From the NCBI RefSeq assembly GCF_016902575.1, contig NZ_JACSNZ010000013.1, forward strand, positions 1-48,570: a DNA stretch of 48,570 nt. Direction: 5' to 3'. Source of the stretch: Pseudoflavonifractor capillosus (GTDB lineage Bacteria; Bacillota; Clostridia; Oscillospirales; Oscillospiraceae). A model generated the notes under the pieces. That model was given only the letters and a program-made list of their open reading frames with translations. It was not told where the DNA came from and did not search any database. A program made the position numbers and the translations under genes. Below, piece by piece: positions 14,301 through 22,780 of the stretch. Each line of letters opens with the position of its first letter. Position 1 is the stretch's first letter.

Positions 14301-15021
14301 GTGTGCAAAACTCCTTTCCAAATCGTTCTCTCCAGGAATAGTTCCGCCCCAGGCCCTTGACCGTTTTCAGGTTTTTCCGGGCGTTGTCCTCCAGCGCCAG
14401 GGCGCGGCGAAACAAATCGGGATGCTGCTCCCGCAGGGCGGTGATCTCGTCGGGTTTCATGCTGGGGCAGAAAAAACAGGACGATTTTCCCGGCTGGGGC
14501 AGCCCTGCCGCCTCGATCTGCCGGATGCAATCGTCCCGCATCCATCCCCATTCCATCAGGGGATACCACTTGCTGTATTTTCGGTCGGCCAGGTCTCCCA
14601 GCAGGACCTTGTCGCTGCGGTAGCCCTCGCCTGCGTCGTAGCCGATGAACTTGACCACCCGTTTGCCCGCCGCCCACGCCTTTTGACACGGCGGGTAATG
14701 GTTGCAGAACTTTTCCTGCGGCCCGATCTTGTGTTTTAGGGAACACCGCTTGAAGCCGTAGGCGATGGACGGAAGGCTGCAACTTTGCAGACATTCATCC
14801 TCCAGCGTCAGCCGTTTCCCGTCACGGGTGGTCTTATACACTCTGGTAATGGGAGGCATCCCGTGGTCCTTCAGCCAGCGGTCCATCACATCCAGATAGG
14901 CGTAGGTGTGGGGATGCTCTGCCCCCGTATCCGCAAAGAGAATCAGGTCCACCGGGATACGGTGCTGGTGCAGCCCGATCAAAAGGGCGGTGCTGTTGGC
15001 GCCGCCCCCATAGGAAACCAT
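14287..15021 (-). CDS. PP-loop (PAPS-reductase-like) ATP pyrophosphatase family protein
   Basis: The 244-residue protein opens with MVSYGGGANSTALL, a variant of the PP-loop SGGxDS that binds ATP in PAPS reductase and thiolation enzymes. Cysteines are grouped as QSCSLPSIAYGFKRCSLKHK and later SCFFCPSMK, a pattern seen in sulfur-transfer members and possibly an Fe-S or metal site. Related genes occur in phages and ICEs near DNA methylases; whether they modify DNA, RNA or sulfur compounds is not settled. An in-frame stop directly upstream forces the ATG at 15021, which is 15 bases from GGAGG, an unusually long gap. It overlaps the DUF4315 start. Confidence 0.75.
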   Translation of the reverse strand: MVSYGGGANSTALLIGLHQHRIPVDLILFADTGAEHPHTYAYLDVMDRWLKDHGMPPITRVYKTTRDGKRLTLEDECLQSCSLPSIAYGFKRCSLKHKIGPQEKFCNHYPPCQKAWAAGKRVVKFIGYDAGEGYRSDKVLLGDLADRKYSKWYPLMEWGWMRDDCIRQIEAAGLPQPGKSSCFFCPSMKPDEITALREQHPDLFRRALALEDNARKNLKTVKGLGRNYSWRERFGKEFCTHGNG

Positions 15022-15042
15022 ATTGATGTTTCATCACCTCCA

Positions 15043-16893
15043 TCAGTTGTACGGCGGCCTGCCGTATGCGTAGAAATGGGATTGCCAGTAACTTGTGTTC
15101 AAGTTGGAATACTGGATGGGGTCGCCGCAATGCAGCATCATCCCGTCGCCCACATAGATGCCTACATGAGATACGCCGGTTGTATCGTAGGTCCCCACGA
15201 AGAACACCAGATCGCCGGGCTGGGGGTCGGATACCGGGGTGGAAATGTTGTAGAGCCCCTGAGCGCCCAGCCGCCCGGTATTGCACAGGCCGCTGTTGGT
15301 CAACACATAGCTGACGAAGCCGCTGCAATCAAAAGAGGTGCTGGGGCTGCTGCCGCCCCACACATAGGGATAGCCCAGATATTTTTCCGCCTCGGTGATA
15401 AGGGTGTTGAACCGTTCGTCCGTCAGGTATTCAGCGGGAATCTCCCAGGCGGTGGGCGGGTTTTCAATGTACTTGTTCACATACCCGGAGGACGGGAACA
15501 GATCGGGGCGGTTGCCCAGGGTGGACATATAGGTGGCGTACAAGGAAAGCTGATCCTCGCCCATCATATAGACCGGCACATGGGAGAGGTCGAAGTTCTC
15601 CAATGTCACGGTACAGATATACCAGGTGTACGGAACTTCCACCTCATACTCATTGCCCTCGCTGTCCGTCCGTGTCTCCGTCCGATACCGGGTCTCCGTG
15701 GTCACGGTTTCGGTGAGGATGTATTGCTTGTCAAAGAGGGTTTGAAGGTCACCCTGTACCTGGTCGATGGTGAACACCCCATCATGGAGAGCCGACAGAA
15801 TGGAAACCAGCACATAGGGGTCATGTTCGATCTCGTCCAGGTCGAAGTGATACTCGTCATAGTCGTGGGTGGTCTCGTAGGTATCCAGGTACTCCCGCAA
15901 TTCATCCTCTTTGGCGCAGTAGGCTTCTTCCGCTGCCAGCATATCGGAATCCTCGGAGAGATAGGAAGATGCCATGATATTAGACACCCCGCCGCCGAAC
16001 ATGGAGGAACAGGATTGCAGGGAGCCCAGCAGCATCACCAGCAGAAGGCCGATGCCGCCCACGATCAGCGCTCCCTTCCAATGCCGTTTCAGGAAAAGGG
16101 CGGTGCGCTTGGACTCCTGGGCGGTTTTCTTGGCCGCCTTTGCCGTGGCCTCTGCTGTTTTCCCGGCTTGGGCGGTCTTGCCCGCCGCCCGGTATGCCGC
16201 CGCATATTGCTTTTGCAGCTTTCGTTTCTGCCACAGGCGGGAGATGGGATTGGATACAAGTTGGGGGTTCTCCGCCACGGCTTTCCGATAGTAGAAATCC
16301 GCATTGGCCTTGACCGCCGACTGCTCCGCCTTTGCCGCGTCTCGCCAGGGTTTCAGCTTGCGTTCCGCCCGCCAGTTCTGGACACGGCGGTTTCCATAGC
16401 CCACAGCCTTCTCAAAGCTGCGTTCCCCCAGGTGGCCCGACTGGACGCCGGAATTTTCCTGCTCCACCTCCCGGACCTTGCCGTGGATGGCGGCGCCCGC
16501 CTCCTGGATGGGGCGGGACAGCGGATTGGTATGCTGGGGGGATGGCGGTTTGGACGGAACAGCAGCCTTTGCCGCGCCCAGCCGGTCCGCCGCCTTATCC
16601 GACTTGCGAATGACCCCTTGCAGCTCCGGCGCCGCCCGGTCTGCCTCGGAAAACTGCAATCGGGAGGATGGGCGGCTTGCCGCCGCCTCGCCCTCCCGGT
16701 AGGTTCTGCGCTGTTTCCGGCGCTTTTTCTTGGCTGCTGCCTGTTCCCAGTGCAGTTCCGCACGGTCCACCGCTTTCCCGGCGGTGCCCGCCGCGTCGTC
16801 GGATGCGGAATGGTCCTGCTCCGGCGCGCGGTCAGAGGGATAGGTGGTCTCGCCCGTGACCAGATTGACGGATACCGCCCCGTCACGGGTCAT
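15043..16893 (-). CDS. CD1108-family mobile element protein with NlpC/P60 peptidase domain
   Basis: This 616-residue protein is the cell-wall hydrolase of the transfer machinery. Residues 1-270 are basic, Ala-rich and probably cytoplasmic; one membrane helix lies at about 276-295 (GALIVGGIGLLLVMLLGSLQ). A central extracytoplasmic part follows, then an NlpC/P60 domain in the last ~115 residues with the catalytic cysteine in SFDCSGFVSYV and histidine in VSHVGIYVGDG. Such enzymes open peptidoglycan for the conjugation channel. AAGGAGG precedes the ATG by 10 bases. It lies between the methylase and PP-loop genes in the transfer operon and looks intact. Confidence 0.9.
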   Translation of the reverse strand: MTRDGAVSVNLVTGETTYPSDRAPEQDHSASDDAAGTAGKAVDRAELHWEQAAAKKKRRKQRRTYREGEAAASRPSSRLQFSEADRAAPELQGVIRKSDKAADRLGAAKAAVPSKPPSPQHTNPLSRPIQEAGAAIHGKVREVEQENSGVQSGHLGERSFEKAVGYGNRRVQNWRAERKLKPWRDAAKAEQSAVKANADFYYRKAVAENPQLVSNPISRLWQKRKLQKQYAAAYRAAGKTAQAGKTAEATAKAAKKTAQESKRTALFLKRHWKGALIVGGIGLLLVMLLGSLQSCSSMFGGGVSNIMASSYLSEDSDMLAAEEAYCAKEDELREYLDTYETTHDYDEYHFDLDEIEHDPYVLVSILSALHDGVFTIDQVQGDLQTLFDKQYILTETVTTETRYRTETRTDSEGNEYEVEVPYTWYICTVTLENFDLSHVPVYMMGEDQLSLYATYMSTLGNRPDLFPSSGYVNKYIENPPTAWEIPAEYLTDERFNTLITEAEKYLGYPYVWGGSSPSTSFDCSGFVSYVLTNSGLCNTGRLGAQGLYNISTPVSDPQPGDLVFFVGTYDTTGVSHVGIYVGDGMMLHCGDPIQYSNLNTSYWQSHFYAYGRPPYN

Positions 16894-16928
16894 CTTCTGC
16901 GCCTCCTTTTCAGGGGCTTTCCATTCTT

Positions 16929-17954
16929 TCAGGGTGCGTCACCTCCTGTTCCATAGGGGCAGATATTGACACACGCCCCGGTTTCGATCATGGCGATGTA
17001 CTGGAAAATGGGATAGGCCTGGGGCGGGCAGACCGCGTTCCCCAGGGTTTTCAGCCGCAGCGCCCGGTTGTCGGTGTCCTCAGTCATACGGGGGACTCCT
17101 TCGGGCTCGGCACGCCATAGGATGCGTCCGTCCATTTCGGGGGGAATCCCATGAGCCATTCCACCCAGTCCGGGTTCAGCGCCGCTTTCTCGGAAAGGGG
17201 CTGCTCCTGCCGGATCACCTGAGCCGACAGGTTGGAGGTCGGGGATTTGTCCCGGAAGGCCGCCGGTTTCAGGGTGGAACGGTAGCCCTCCGACGCCGCC
17301 GGGGTCAGATAGAACACCGCCGCCGACAGGGACAGGCTCCAAATCGTCCCGTCCTTGTTCCGTTTGCGGAATATCCCGTTGTCCGACAGGTACACATCCA
17401 GGTTGGCAGCGTCCCGCCCCGTGGATTTGTCGGAGGCAAGGGGTGTGGGAAACATCAGCCGCGACGATAAAAGTTCGCTGGCGCTCATGCCATGCGCCGA
17501 CGCCGCAAGCCGGAAATACGAATGGGAGAACAGCGTATCCCGCTTTTGCCAGGTCAAAAATCGTTTTGTCGAGCCCCATATTGATGAAGCCAGCAACATT
17601 TTCCCCAAGCACCCAACGGGGCCGCAGTTCGGCAATAACGCGGCACATTTCCGGCCACAGGTAGCGTTCATCCTCAAAACCCCGCCGCTTTCCTGCGGTG
17701 GAGAAGGGCTGGCACGGGAATCCGCCGGAGAGGATGGTGATGGTTTCAAGTCCTGTTTTCTCAAAAAACGCCTCCTTCGTGAATGTGGTGATGTCCCGAA
17801 ACTTCGGCACATCCGGCCAATGCTTTTGCAGGATGGAATAGGGATAGTCCGCCCATTCGCATTGACAGACCGTTTCAAAGCCCGCCGCCTCCGCCGCCAG
17901 GTCCAGCCCGCCGATGCCGGAAAAGAGGCTGACATGGGTGAGGCGGTCAGGCAT
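16929..17954 (-). CDS. DNA cytosine-5 methyltransferase, probable frame disturbance in the target domain
   Basis: The N-terminal half is a clear C5 methylase: SLFSGIGGLDLAAEAAGFE (motif I), GGFPCQPFSTAGKRRGFED (motif IV, catalytic Cys), ENVAGFINMG (motif VI) and GAWHERQRTFIVAA (motif VIII). Motif X (LKTLGNAVCPPQAYPIFQYI) is near the C-terminus in the same frame. The frame stays open between them, but from about 17470 to 17084 the +1 frame reads like the real target-recognition region (see the separate entry). It methylates DNA, probably to protect the element from restriction. The gene overlaps the preceding small gene by 8 bases. Confidence 0.8.
   Translation of the reverse strand: MPDRLTHVSLFSGIGGLDLAAEAAGFETVCQCEWADYPYSILQKHWPDVPKFRDITTFTKEAFFEKTGLETITILSGGFPCQPFSTAGKRRGFEDERYLWPEMCRVIAELRPRWVLGENVAGFINMGLDKTIFDLAKAGYAVLPFVFPACGVGAWHERQRTFIVAADVSHTPCLRQIHGAGRCQPGCVPVGQRDIPQTEQGRDDLEPVPVGGGVLSDPGGVGGLPFHPETGGLPGQIPDLQPVGSGDPAGAAPFRESGAEPGLGGMAHGIPPEMDGRILWRAEPEGVPRMTEDTDNRALRLKTLGNAVCPPQAYPIFQYIAMIETGACVNICPYGTGGDAP
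17084..17470 (-). other. Alternative reading frame carrying methylase target-recognition sequence
   Basis: In the +1 frame relative to motifs I-VIII this stretch reads MFPTPLASDKSTGRDA, later YLTPAASEGYRSTLKPAAF and LNPDWVEWLMGFPPKWTD, all typical of the C-terminal part of phage/ICE Dcm proteins. Two samples counted by eye gave G or C at the third position in 40 of 50 codons in this frame against 27 of 45 in the annotated frame. It ends with TGA at 17084-17086, overlapping an ATG (17087) that restarts the motif X frame (ATGA). So either an indel or a deliberate frame change lies near 17440-17475. Confidence 0.6.
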
Positions 17955-18270
17955 GAGGCTGATCCTCGTCGTCCTCGCAGTCCACATAGAAGGCGTCTAG
18001 TTCGCACAGCTCCAGGGCCTTCAGCCGGGCGAGGTCGGCCTTGTCGCCAAATACCAAGTAGCGGCCGGGGATGCTCCAGCGGTCAAACATCTGGTCGACG
18101 ATCTCGCCGTACCGCTGGGCGGTGTCGATCAGGTTCTCCATGTCCCGCCGGTCCTTGATCTTCCCGGCAAGGAAGGCAAGCTGGTGGAGTAGCCCGTAGA
18201 GATGCACTTCCTCGTCGATGTGGGCTTCGTAGGTCTTTTCCTCGATGACATACAACTTTTCCTGTTCCAT
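17947..18270 (-). CDS. Small acidic conserved ICE protein
   Basis: A 107-residue acidic protein of unknown function, mostly helical (HLYGLLHQLAFLAGKIKDRR, then DTAQRYGEIVDQMFDRW). It begins after a good ribosome site and ends in an acidic tail that overlaps the methylase start by 8 bases, so the two are translationally coupled. Base composition matches the conjugation operon. No domain is recognised; a role with the methylase is suggested only by the coupling. Confidence 0.65.
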   Translation of the reverse strand: MEQEKLYVIEEKTYEAHIDEEVHLYGLLHQLAFLAGKIKDRRDMENLIDTAQRYGEIVDQMFDRWSIPGRYLVFGDKADLARLKALELCELDAFYVDCEDDEDQPHA

Positions 18271-18296
18271 ATCGTGCTCCTTTCTGAATTTTGGGC

Positions 18297-18328
18297 ATAA
18301 GAAAACCCGCCTCGGTTGAGGCAGGTTA
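18297..18328 (-). terminator. Terminator of the inserted orphan gene
   Basis: AACCCGCCTC at 18305-18314 pairs with GAGGCAGGTT at 18319-18328 (one mismatch) around a 4-base loop; on the minus strand TTTTCTTAT follows. It stands directly after the orphan gene and before the small acidic gene, inside the transfer operon. Confidence 0.75.
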
Positions 18329-18337
18329 GTAAATCCC

Positions 18338-19042
18338 TTACTGTTTTTTGAACAAACTCTTTAGATCGATACCAATTCCGTTAAAATTGGGTTCGAGGAT
18401 TATAGAATCTTTCAAATTGCGCCAAAATGATTTTTTAATGCCACTATCAAAGCATCTCTCCGAAAGATCCCGGTCAAGAACAATATCATTCTCAACGCAT
18501 GGTAAATATATAGACTCTTGATTGTATTCCTCTGCCACACCTTTGACGATAAAAGAAAAACTGCCGCGGCTTGAAAGAAGTGTCATTTGAACCGCTTGGA
18601 TTTTCTTTTGAGCATCCCAGTAAATGTTATATCTAAAATGTTTCTTCTCTTCGATGTTTGGAGAGGATTTATCAAAAGGATCGACAATATGTAAGTCAGT
18701 CAATCTAAATCCAAAAGGAAGAATAAAACTGTACTCTCCACAACCGCCATACCTTGAGGTTTCGACTGGAACATACATATGTTCAAACTGGAAACTAATA
18801 CAGCTATTTTGTTGTTGCTCGAAATTCTTGATCTTGCAAGAGGTGGTGATTAATTGGCACTTATCAGAGTTATATACTCTGAGCAAACCAATATCCTGAT
18901 CTGTATTGCCTTTAACATCAGAGTCAATATCGTCAATTCTATCAACGACTACACGATTCCACTTATTGGTAGGAATGAATCTATATGTTTTAAGTATTCC
19001 CTGCTTTTCTAGAAAGTCGGTCAAAACAATACTCAAATTCAT
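18338..19042 (-). CDS. AT-rich orphan protein inserted in the transfer operon
   Basis: The 234-residue protein is not recognised. It is mixed alpha/beta, soluble, with no signal peptide; two visible segments are YVPVETSRYGGCGEYSFILP and SFIVKGVAEEYNQESIYLP. Codon use is AT-rich, unlike virB4 upstream and the methylase downstream. It has its own promoter in the 3' end of virB4 and its own terminator, so it forms an independent unit that interrupts the operon. GGAGG lies 8 bases before the ATG used; a GTG three codons earlier is part of that site. Position and composition suggest defence, immunity or other cargo, but nothing in the sequence names a function. Confidence 0.65.
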   Translation of the reverse strand: MNLSIVLTDFLEKQGILKTYRFIPTNKWNRVVVDRIDDIDSDVKGNTDQDIGLLRVYNSDKCQLITTSCKIKNFEQQQNSCISFQFEHMYVPVETSRYGGCGEYSFILPFGFRLTDLHIVDPFDKSSPNIEEKKHFRYNIYWDAQKKIQAVQMTLLSSRGSFSFIVKGVAEEYNQESIYLPCVENDIVLDRDLSERCFDSGIKKSFWRNLKDSIILEPNFNGIGIDLKSLFKKQ

Positions 19043-19067
19043 GACATCCACCTCCTGCTATGTATGG

Positions 19068-19096
19068 ATTATATCACTCTCCTCTTGGTTTGTCAT
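19068..19096 (-). promoter_or_regulatory. Promoter of the orphan gene inside virB4
   Basis: On the minus strand ATGACA (19091-19096), a 17-base spacer and TATAAT (19068-19073) give a near-consensus sigma-A promoter across the virB4 stop codon. Confidence 0.75.
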
Positions 19097-21479
19097 GTTC
19101 CACCTCGCTGGGCTTGGTGGTGAGCAGTTTATAAAGTTCAGTATCCTTCGGGAAGTCATCCGCAAAGGGCAGGGTGACATTGTTGAAGAACAGCAGCCCG
19201 TGGCCCGGCTCGGAGTTGGTCACATAGGCAAGCTGCTCCGACGAAATGTTCAGCCGCTCCGCCAGTATCTTCCGGTCGCCCGCCGCCTGGTTGAGCATAT
19301 AGATGAAGTCGCTGTTTTCCAGAATGTTTTCGATCTCCGGGGAGGAAAGCAGGTCTTTGGGGTTCTGGGTCACCCCGGTGGGGATGCCGCCCCACTTTCT
19401 GAATCGCTTCCAAATCTCGGCGCTGTATGCCGCGGTCTGTTCCTCCTTCAGCAGTAGGTGGAACTCGTCCACGAAATACCAGGTAGACCGTCCAATGGCA
19501 CGGTTGATGGTGACGGTGTTCCACACCGCATCCTGAACAATGAGCATCCCCGGCTTTTTCAGGTTCTTGCCCAGGCCCTTGATGTCAAAGCAGACCAGGC
19601 GGTTGGAGATGTCCACGGTGGTGCGGTGGTTGAAGAAGTTCAGCGAACCGTTCACATACAGATCCAGCGCCTGGGCCACCCGGTCAGCCTCCGGGATGTG
19701 CTGGGACAGCAGGGCGTTCATCAGGTCGCCCAAAATCGGCATATTCTCTGGCTGTGGGTCGGAAAAGTAGGGCTGATAAATCATCTGCACAGCCCGGTCG
19801 ATGACCGTTTTCTCGATGGCCTCCAGCCCCGTCTTGCTGCCCATGATAAGCTCACAGAAGGACAGTACAAAGTCGGATTTCAGCGCCAGCGGGTTTTCTT
19901 CCTCGGAATAGTTGAGGTTGATGTCCAGCGGGTTCACATAGTCGGTGCTGGACGGGGACAACCGGATCACCTGGCCGCCCAGCCGCTTCACCAGGGGCGA
20001 ATACTCGTCCTCCGGGTCGCAGATGATGACATTGTCCTGGGTCATCAGCATGATAAAGGTGATTTCCCGTTTGCAGCTCATGGATTTACCGCTGCCGGGC
20101 GTGCCGAACACAAGGCCGTTGGGACAGCGAGATTGCTTGCGGTCCAGCAGGATCATGTTGTTGGAGAGAGCGTTGAGGCCGTAGTACATGGCGTCGCCGC
20201 CCATGAACACCTCCTGGGTGACGAAGGGGACAAACACCGCCAGGGCCGATGTGGTCAGGCTCCGTTCAATCTTGATGCGGTTGAGCCCCAGGGGAAGGCT
20301 GCTCATAAGCCCGTCCTCCTGCTGGAAGTCCAGCCGGGTCAGAAGGCAGTTGTAGGTCTGGGCAACGCTGGCCGCCTGGGATACGGCGATCTCCAGCTTT
20401 TGTCGGGTTTCCGCCGTGTGCAGCACCAGGAAGGTCATGTTGAACATTCTCTCGTTGCGGGATTGCAGGTCGGTGAGAAGGTCCTTCGCCGCGCCGCCAT
20501 AAGTAGACAAGTCGCTGGGGAGTATGTCCATATCGTAGCCGCTGCGCACCGCCCGCTTTTGCTCCTGTATCTTCATGGCGTCCAGGTCGGTGATCTTCCG
20601 CTTGACCATTTTGATGGCCTCGTTCTGGTTGATGCCCCGGATGTGCATGGTCACCATGATATTCCCGTCCGCCTCCATGAAGTCGGTGAGGATACGGTCG
20701 TGCATCTCCGGCGCCAGGATTTGCAGGAAGGACACCGCCCCGTACCGCCTGCCGATGCGGAAGGTACGGGTCTCCCCGAAGTGGAAGGAGGACGGAGAGA
20801 TGAAGTCCTTCACCGAAAGGCCGCTGGCCGGGAGCCAATCCCATTCAAAGGCGAACTGCCCACCCTCCGGGTGGAGAATGTTGTAAAGCAGCTCCAGCCG
20901 TTCCTTTCCGTCCAGCACATGAGCCGCCGCCCCCATGACCTTGAAGCGGTTGAGGGTGTCGGTCTCAATGCGGGCAAACCGGGCCCTCGCTGCGGGAAGG
21001 TTCTCCGCCTCGATGGTCAGGGTCACATACTTGGTTTTCACATAGCCGTTGTTGCCTCGCCGGTACTGCATCCGCAGGATGTCCACCGCCTCGTCCCGGA
21101 TGGGGTCCAGGTTATTGCCCTGCCGGGTGATACCGAACATTTCATCGGCGGCGCTGCCTCCGCTGCGGCTGTCCAAAGAGACCTGGACGCCGATGGAGGG
21201 ATCGTAGCCGTTGTAGAAATCGCAGAGGCTTTCAAAGATGCTCCGCTGGTCCTCCGGCCCTGCCAGGCGGTAATTTACATCCTCAAAGGCGATGGTCTTG
21301 GAGAAGGCGCCGCCCTCCAGCCTGCACAGGCCGTCGGGAAACATATTCTGAAACGGGATGCTGTCCTGCACGGTGTGGGCTTTTCCGTTGCCCTTTGCCT
21401 GCCGGATCACCGCCTCGATCTGCTTGCGCTCGGCACGGGTGAGCTTACGCTTTGCCGGTCTTTCTGCCTTTTCTCGCAA
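19074..21479 (-). CDS. virB4: VirB4-like conjugation ATPase (CD1110 family)
   Basis: The 801-residue ATPase powers assembly of, and transport by, the type IV secretion system at the inner face of the membrane. The N-terminal ~430 residues are the VirB4/CagE-type domain; the motor part has Walker A GTPGSGKSMSCKREI near residue 460 and Walker B WYFVDEFHLLL near residue 665, followed by the VTQNPKDLL sensor-like stretch. Length is normal, and no lesion is visible. The start overlaps the PrgI gene by 35 bases, and TrbL/VirB6 lies just upstream of PrgI: the usual order in Tn1549-type elements. It is the most conserved part of the operon. Confidence 0.95.
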   Translation of the reverse strand: MREKAERPAKRKLTRAERKQIEAVIRQAKGNGKAHTVQDSIPFQNMFPDGLCRLEGGAFSKTIAFEDVNYRLAGPEDQRSIFESLCDFYNGYDPSIGVQVSLDSRSGGSAADEMFGITRQGNNLDPIRDEAVDILRMQYRRGNNGYVKTKYVTLTIEAENLPAARARFARIETDTLNRFKVMGAAAHVLDGKERLELLYNILHPEGGQFAFEWDWLPASGLSVKDFISPSSFHFGETRTFRIGRRYGAVSFLQILAPEMHDRILTDFMEADGNIMVTMHIRGINQNEAIKMVKRKITDLDAMKIQEQKRAVRSGYDMDILPSDLSTYGGAAKDLLTDLQSRNERMFNMTFLVLHTAETRQKLEIAVSQAASVAQTYNCLLTRLDFQQEDGLMSSLPLGLNRIKIERSLTTSALAVFVPFVTQEVFMGGDAMYYGLNALSNNMILLDRKQSRCPNGLVFGTPGSGKSMSCKREITFIMLMTQDNVIICDPEDEYSPLVKRLGGQVIRLSPSSTDYVNPLDINLNYSEEENPLALKSDFVLSFCELIMGSKTGLEAIEKTVIDRAVQMIYQPYFSDPQPENMPILGDLMNALLSQHIPEADRVAQALDLYVNGSLNFFNHRTTVDISNRLVCFDIKGLGKNLKKPGMLIVQDAVWNTVTINRAIGRSTWYFVDEFHLLLKEEQTAAYSAEIWKRFRKWGGIPTGVTQNPKDLLSSPEIENILENSDFIYMLNQAAGDRKILAERLNISSEQLAYVTNSEPGHGLLFFNNVTLPFADDFPKDTELYKLLTTKPSEVEHDKPRGE

Positions 21480-21831
21480 TCCGCTTTACCTCCTGTTCCA
21501 GTTGGGATTGCCGCACCAGGGCGGAATAGAGATTGTTGGTCTGGTAGATGCGCACCTTCGGGCTAATGAATTTGTTCTGAATCAGATGGCCCAGGAACAC
21601 CTCCAGCGGTTGTCCGTTCTTCTCATACATGGCGAACAGGAAAAAGGGCAGCATCACCAGGATCATGCACAGCGCCGCCGTGGTGGTTCCCAGACTCGCC
21701 TTTGCCAAAAAGAAAAGCGGCACGCCTACCAGCGCCGCCGCTCCGAAACAAATTACTTGTCGTTTGGTCAGCCCGAACAGGACCTTGCTCTGTATCCGGC
21801 TCAGGTCCTTCGGGATCGTTACATAAGCCAA
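21445..21831 (-). CDS. PrgI-family membrane protein
   Basis: A 128-residue protein with two close membrane helices (about residues 30-42 and 50-70: VICFGAAALVGVPLFFL, LGTTTAALCMILVMLPFFLF) and a basic C-terminus, as in the PrgI family found in Gram-positive conjugation operons. PrgI is a small subunit of the channel and is placed beside VirB4 and VirB6 homologues. The gene overlaps virB4 by 35 bases and follows TrbL after 15 bases. Confidence 0.88.
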   Translation of the reverse strand: MAYVTIPKDLSRIQSKVLFGLTKRQVICFGAAALVGVPLFFLAKASLGTTTAALCMILVMLPFFLFAMYEKNGQPLEVFLGHLIQNKFISPKVRIYQTNNLYSALVRQSQLEQEVKRIARKGRKTGKA

Positions 21832-21846
21832 TATTTCACACCTCCT

Positions 21847-22713
21847 TTAGTGGGCACCAAACAGAGATTTTGCAAGGCTGCCGGTCTTGAACAGGGTGTA
21901 GCACAGCAGGACCGTATAGCCCATGCAGCCCAAGATGGCCGCGGATATGTTGTCGCCGGATGTGGAAATGCCCTCCACCAGCACCGCATAGATGCCCACA
22001 CAAATCATAATGAGAAAAGCCTGGAAGCCCAGAGCCAGCAGGGAGCGAAGATAGTTCTGCCCCGTGGAGCCCCACTCCCGGTTGACCATCGTGGCAAAGG
22101 GAATCGGCCCTATTGAGGTGACCAAATACACCTCAATCATTCTGCCGTAGATCACCAGGAAGATACAGATGGAAAGTATCTGCGTACACAGCCCCACGAA
22201 CACGCTCTGGAACCACAGCCCCAGCAGGGCGCCCACGCTCCAGTCGGCAAGCTGGGTCTCCAGATCGCCAACCACGCCGGAAATGTCGATGCCCGCGTCC
22301 GAGATGATGACCCCCGCCGACTGGCTGACCACATTCTGCGCCACATCGAACACCGCCATAACAATGTTCCATGTGTTCGTGACGATCAGCACCGCGCAAA
22401 AAGTTTTGAAAATCCACTTGAAGAAAATCCAGGTGTCAAAGTCGTGGAGGTTGTTCTTCTCGATAATGAGCTGGATCAGCTCGTAGCACATGACGAAGGT
22501 GAGGATGATGCCCGCGATGGGGACGATCACCGTTTCCGAGAGGTTGCGGATCATGTTGAAGATACTGCTGTTCCAGGCGGCGGGCGTCATGCCGACCTCC
22601 CCGGCGATCTCGCCCACCTTTGTGTTCAGGGTATCAAACATCCCGGTCAGGTTTGAAATGATACCGTCAATGAGCAGTTCCTTGAACCACTCCTGGATCA
22701 TATCCAATATCAA
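21847..22713 (-). CDS. TrbL/VirB6-like channel protein (CD1112 family)
   Basis: The 288-residue polytopic protein has about six membrane helices, e.g. near residues 60-82, 92-105, 165-188 and 225-248, and an N-terminal loop (GMFDTLNTKVGEIAGEVGMT) exposed outside. It matches the VirB6/TrbL family that forms the membrane channel. It is the first intact gene after the disrupted maff2; normally maff2 precedes it. GGAGGTGATC upstream provides the ribosome site. No damage is seen, so this half of the apparatus is complete. Confidence 0.9.
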   Translation of the reverse strand: MILDMIQEWFKELLIDGIISNLTGMFDTLNTKVGEIAGEVGMTPAAWNSSIFNMIRNLSETVIVPIAGIILTFVMCYELIQLIIEKNNLHDFDTWIFFKWIFKTFCAVLIVTNTWNIVMAVFDVAQNVVSQSAGVIISDAGIDISGVVGDLETQLADWSVGALLGLWFQSVFVGLCTQILSICIFLVIYGRMIEVYLVTSIGPIPFATMVNREWGSTGQNYLRSLLALGFQAFLIMICVGIYAVLVEGISTSGDNISAAILGCMGYTVLLCYTLFKTGSLAKSLFGAH

Positions 22714-22780
22714 GGGAGATCACCTCCTTTGCGGGGGCTCTCGCTGTGAAGCGAAAGCCCCCGCCGGGTTTAGAGCAACA

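Noticed and set aside
14785..16956. A 723-codon plus-strand open frame antisense to the NlpC/P60 gene
   Set aside because: Same explanation; the minus strand has an intact, well-known family with catalytic residues and ribosome sites.
19458..21566. A 702-codon plus-strand open frame antisense to virB4
   Set aside because: virB4 on the minus strand is unmistakable; the antisense frame shows no family and no ribosome site.
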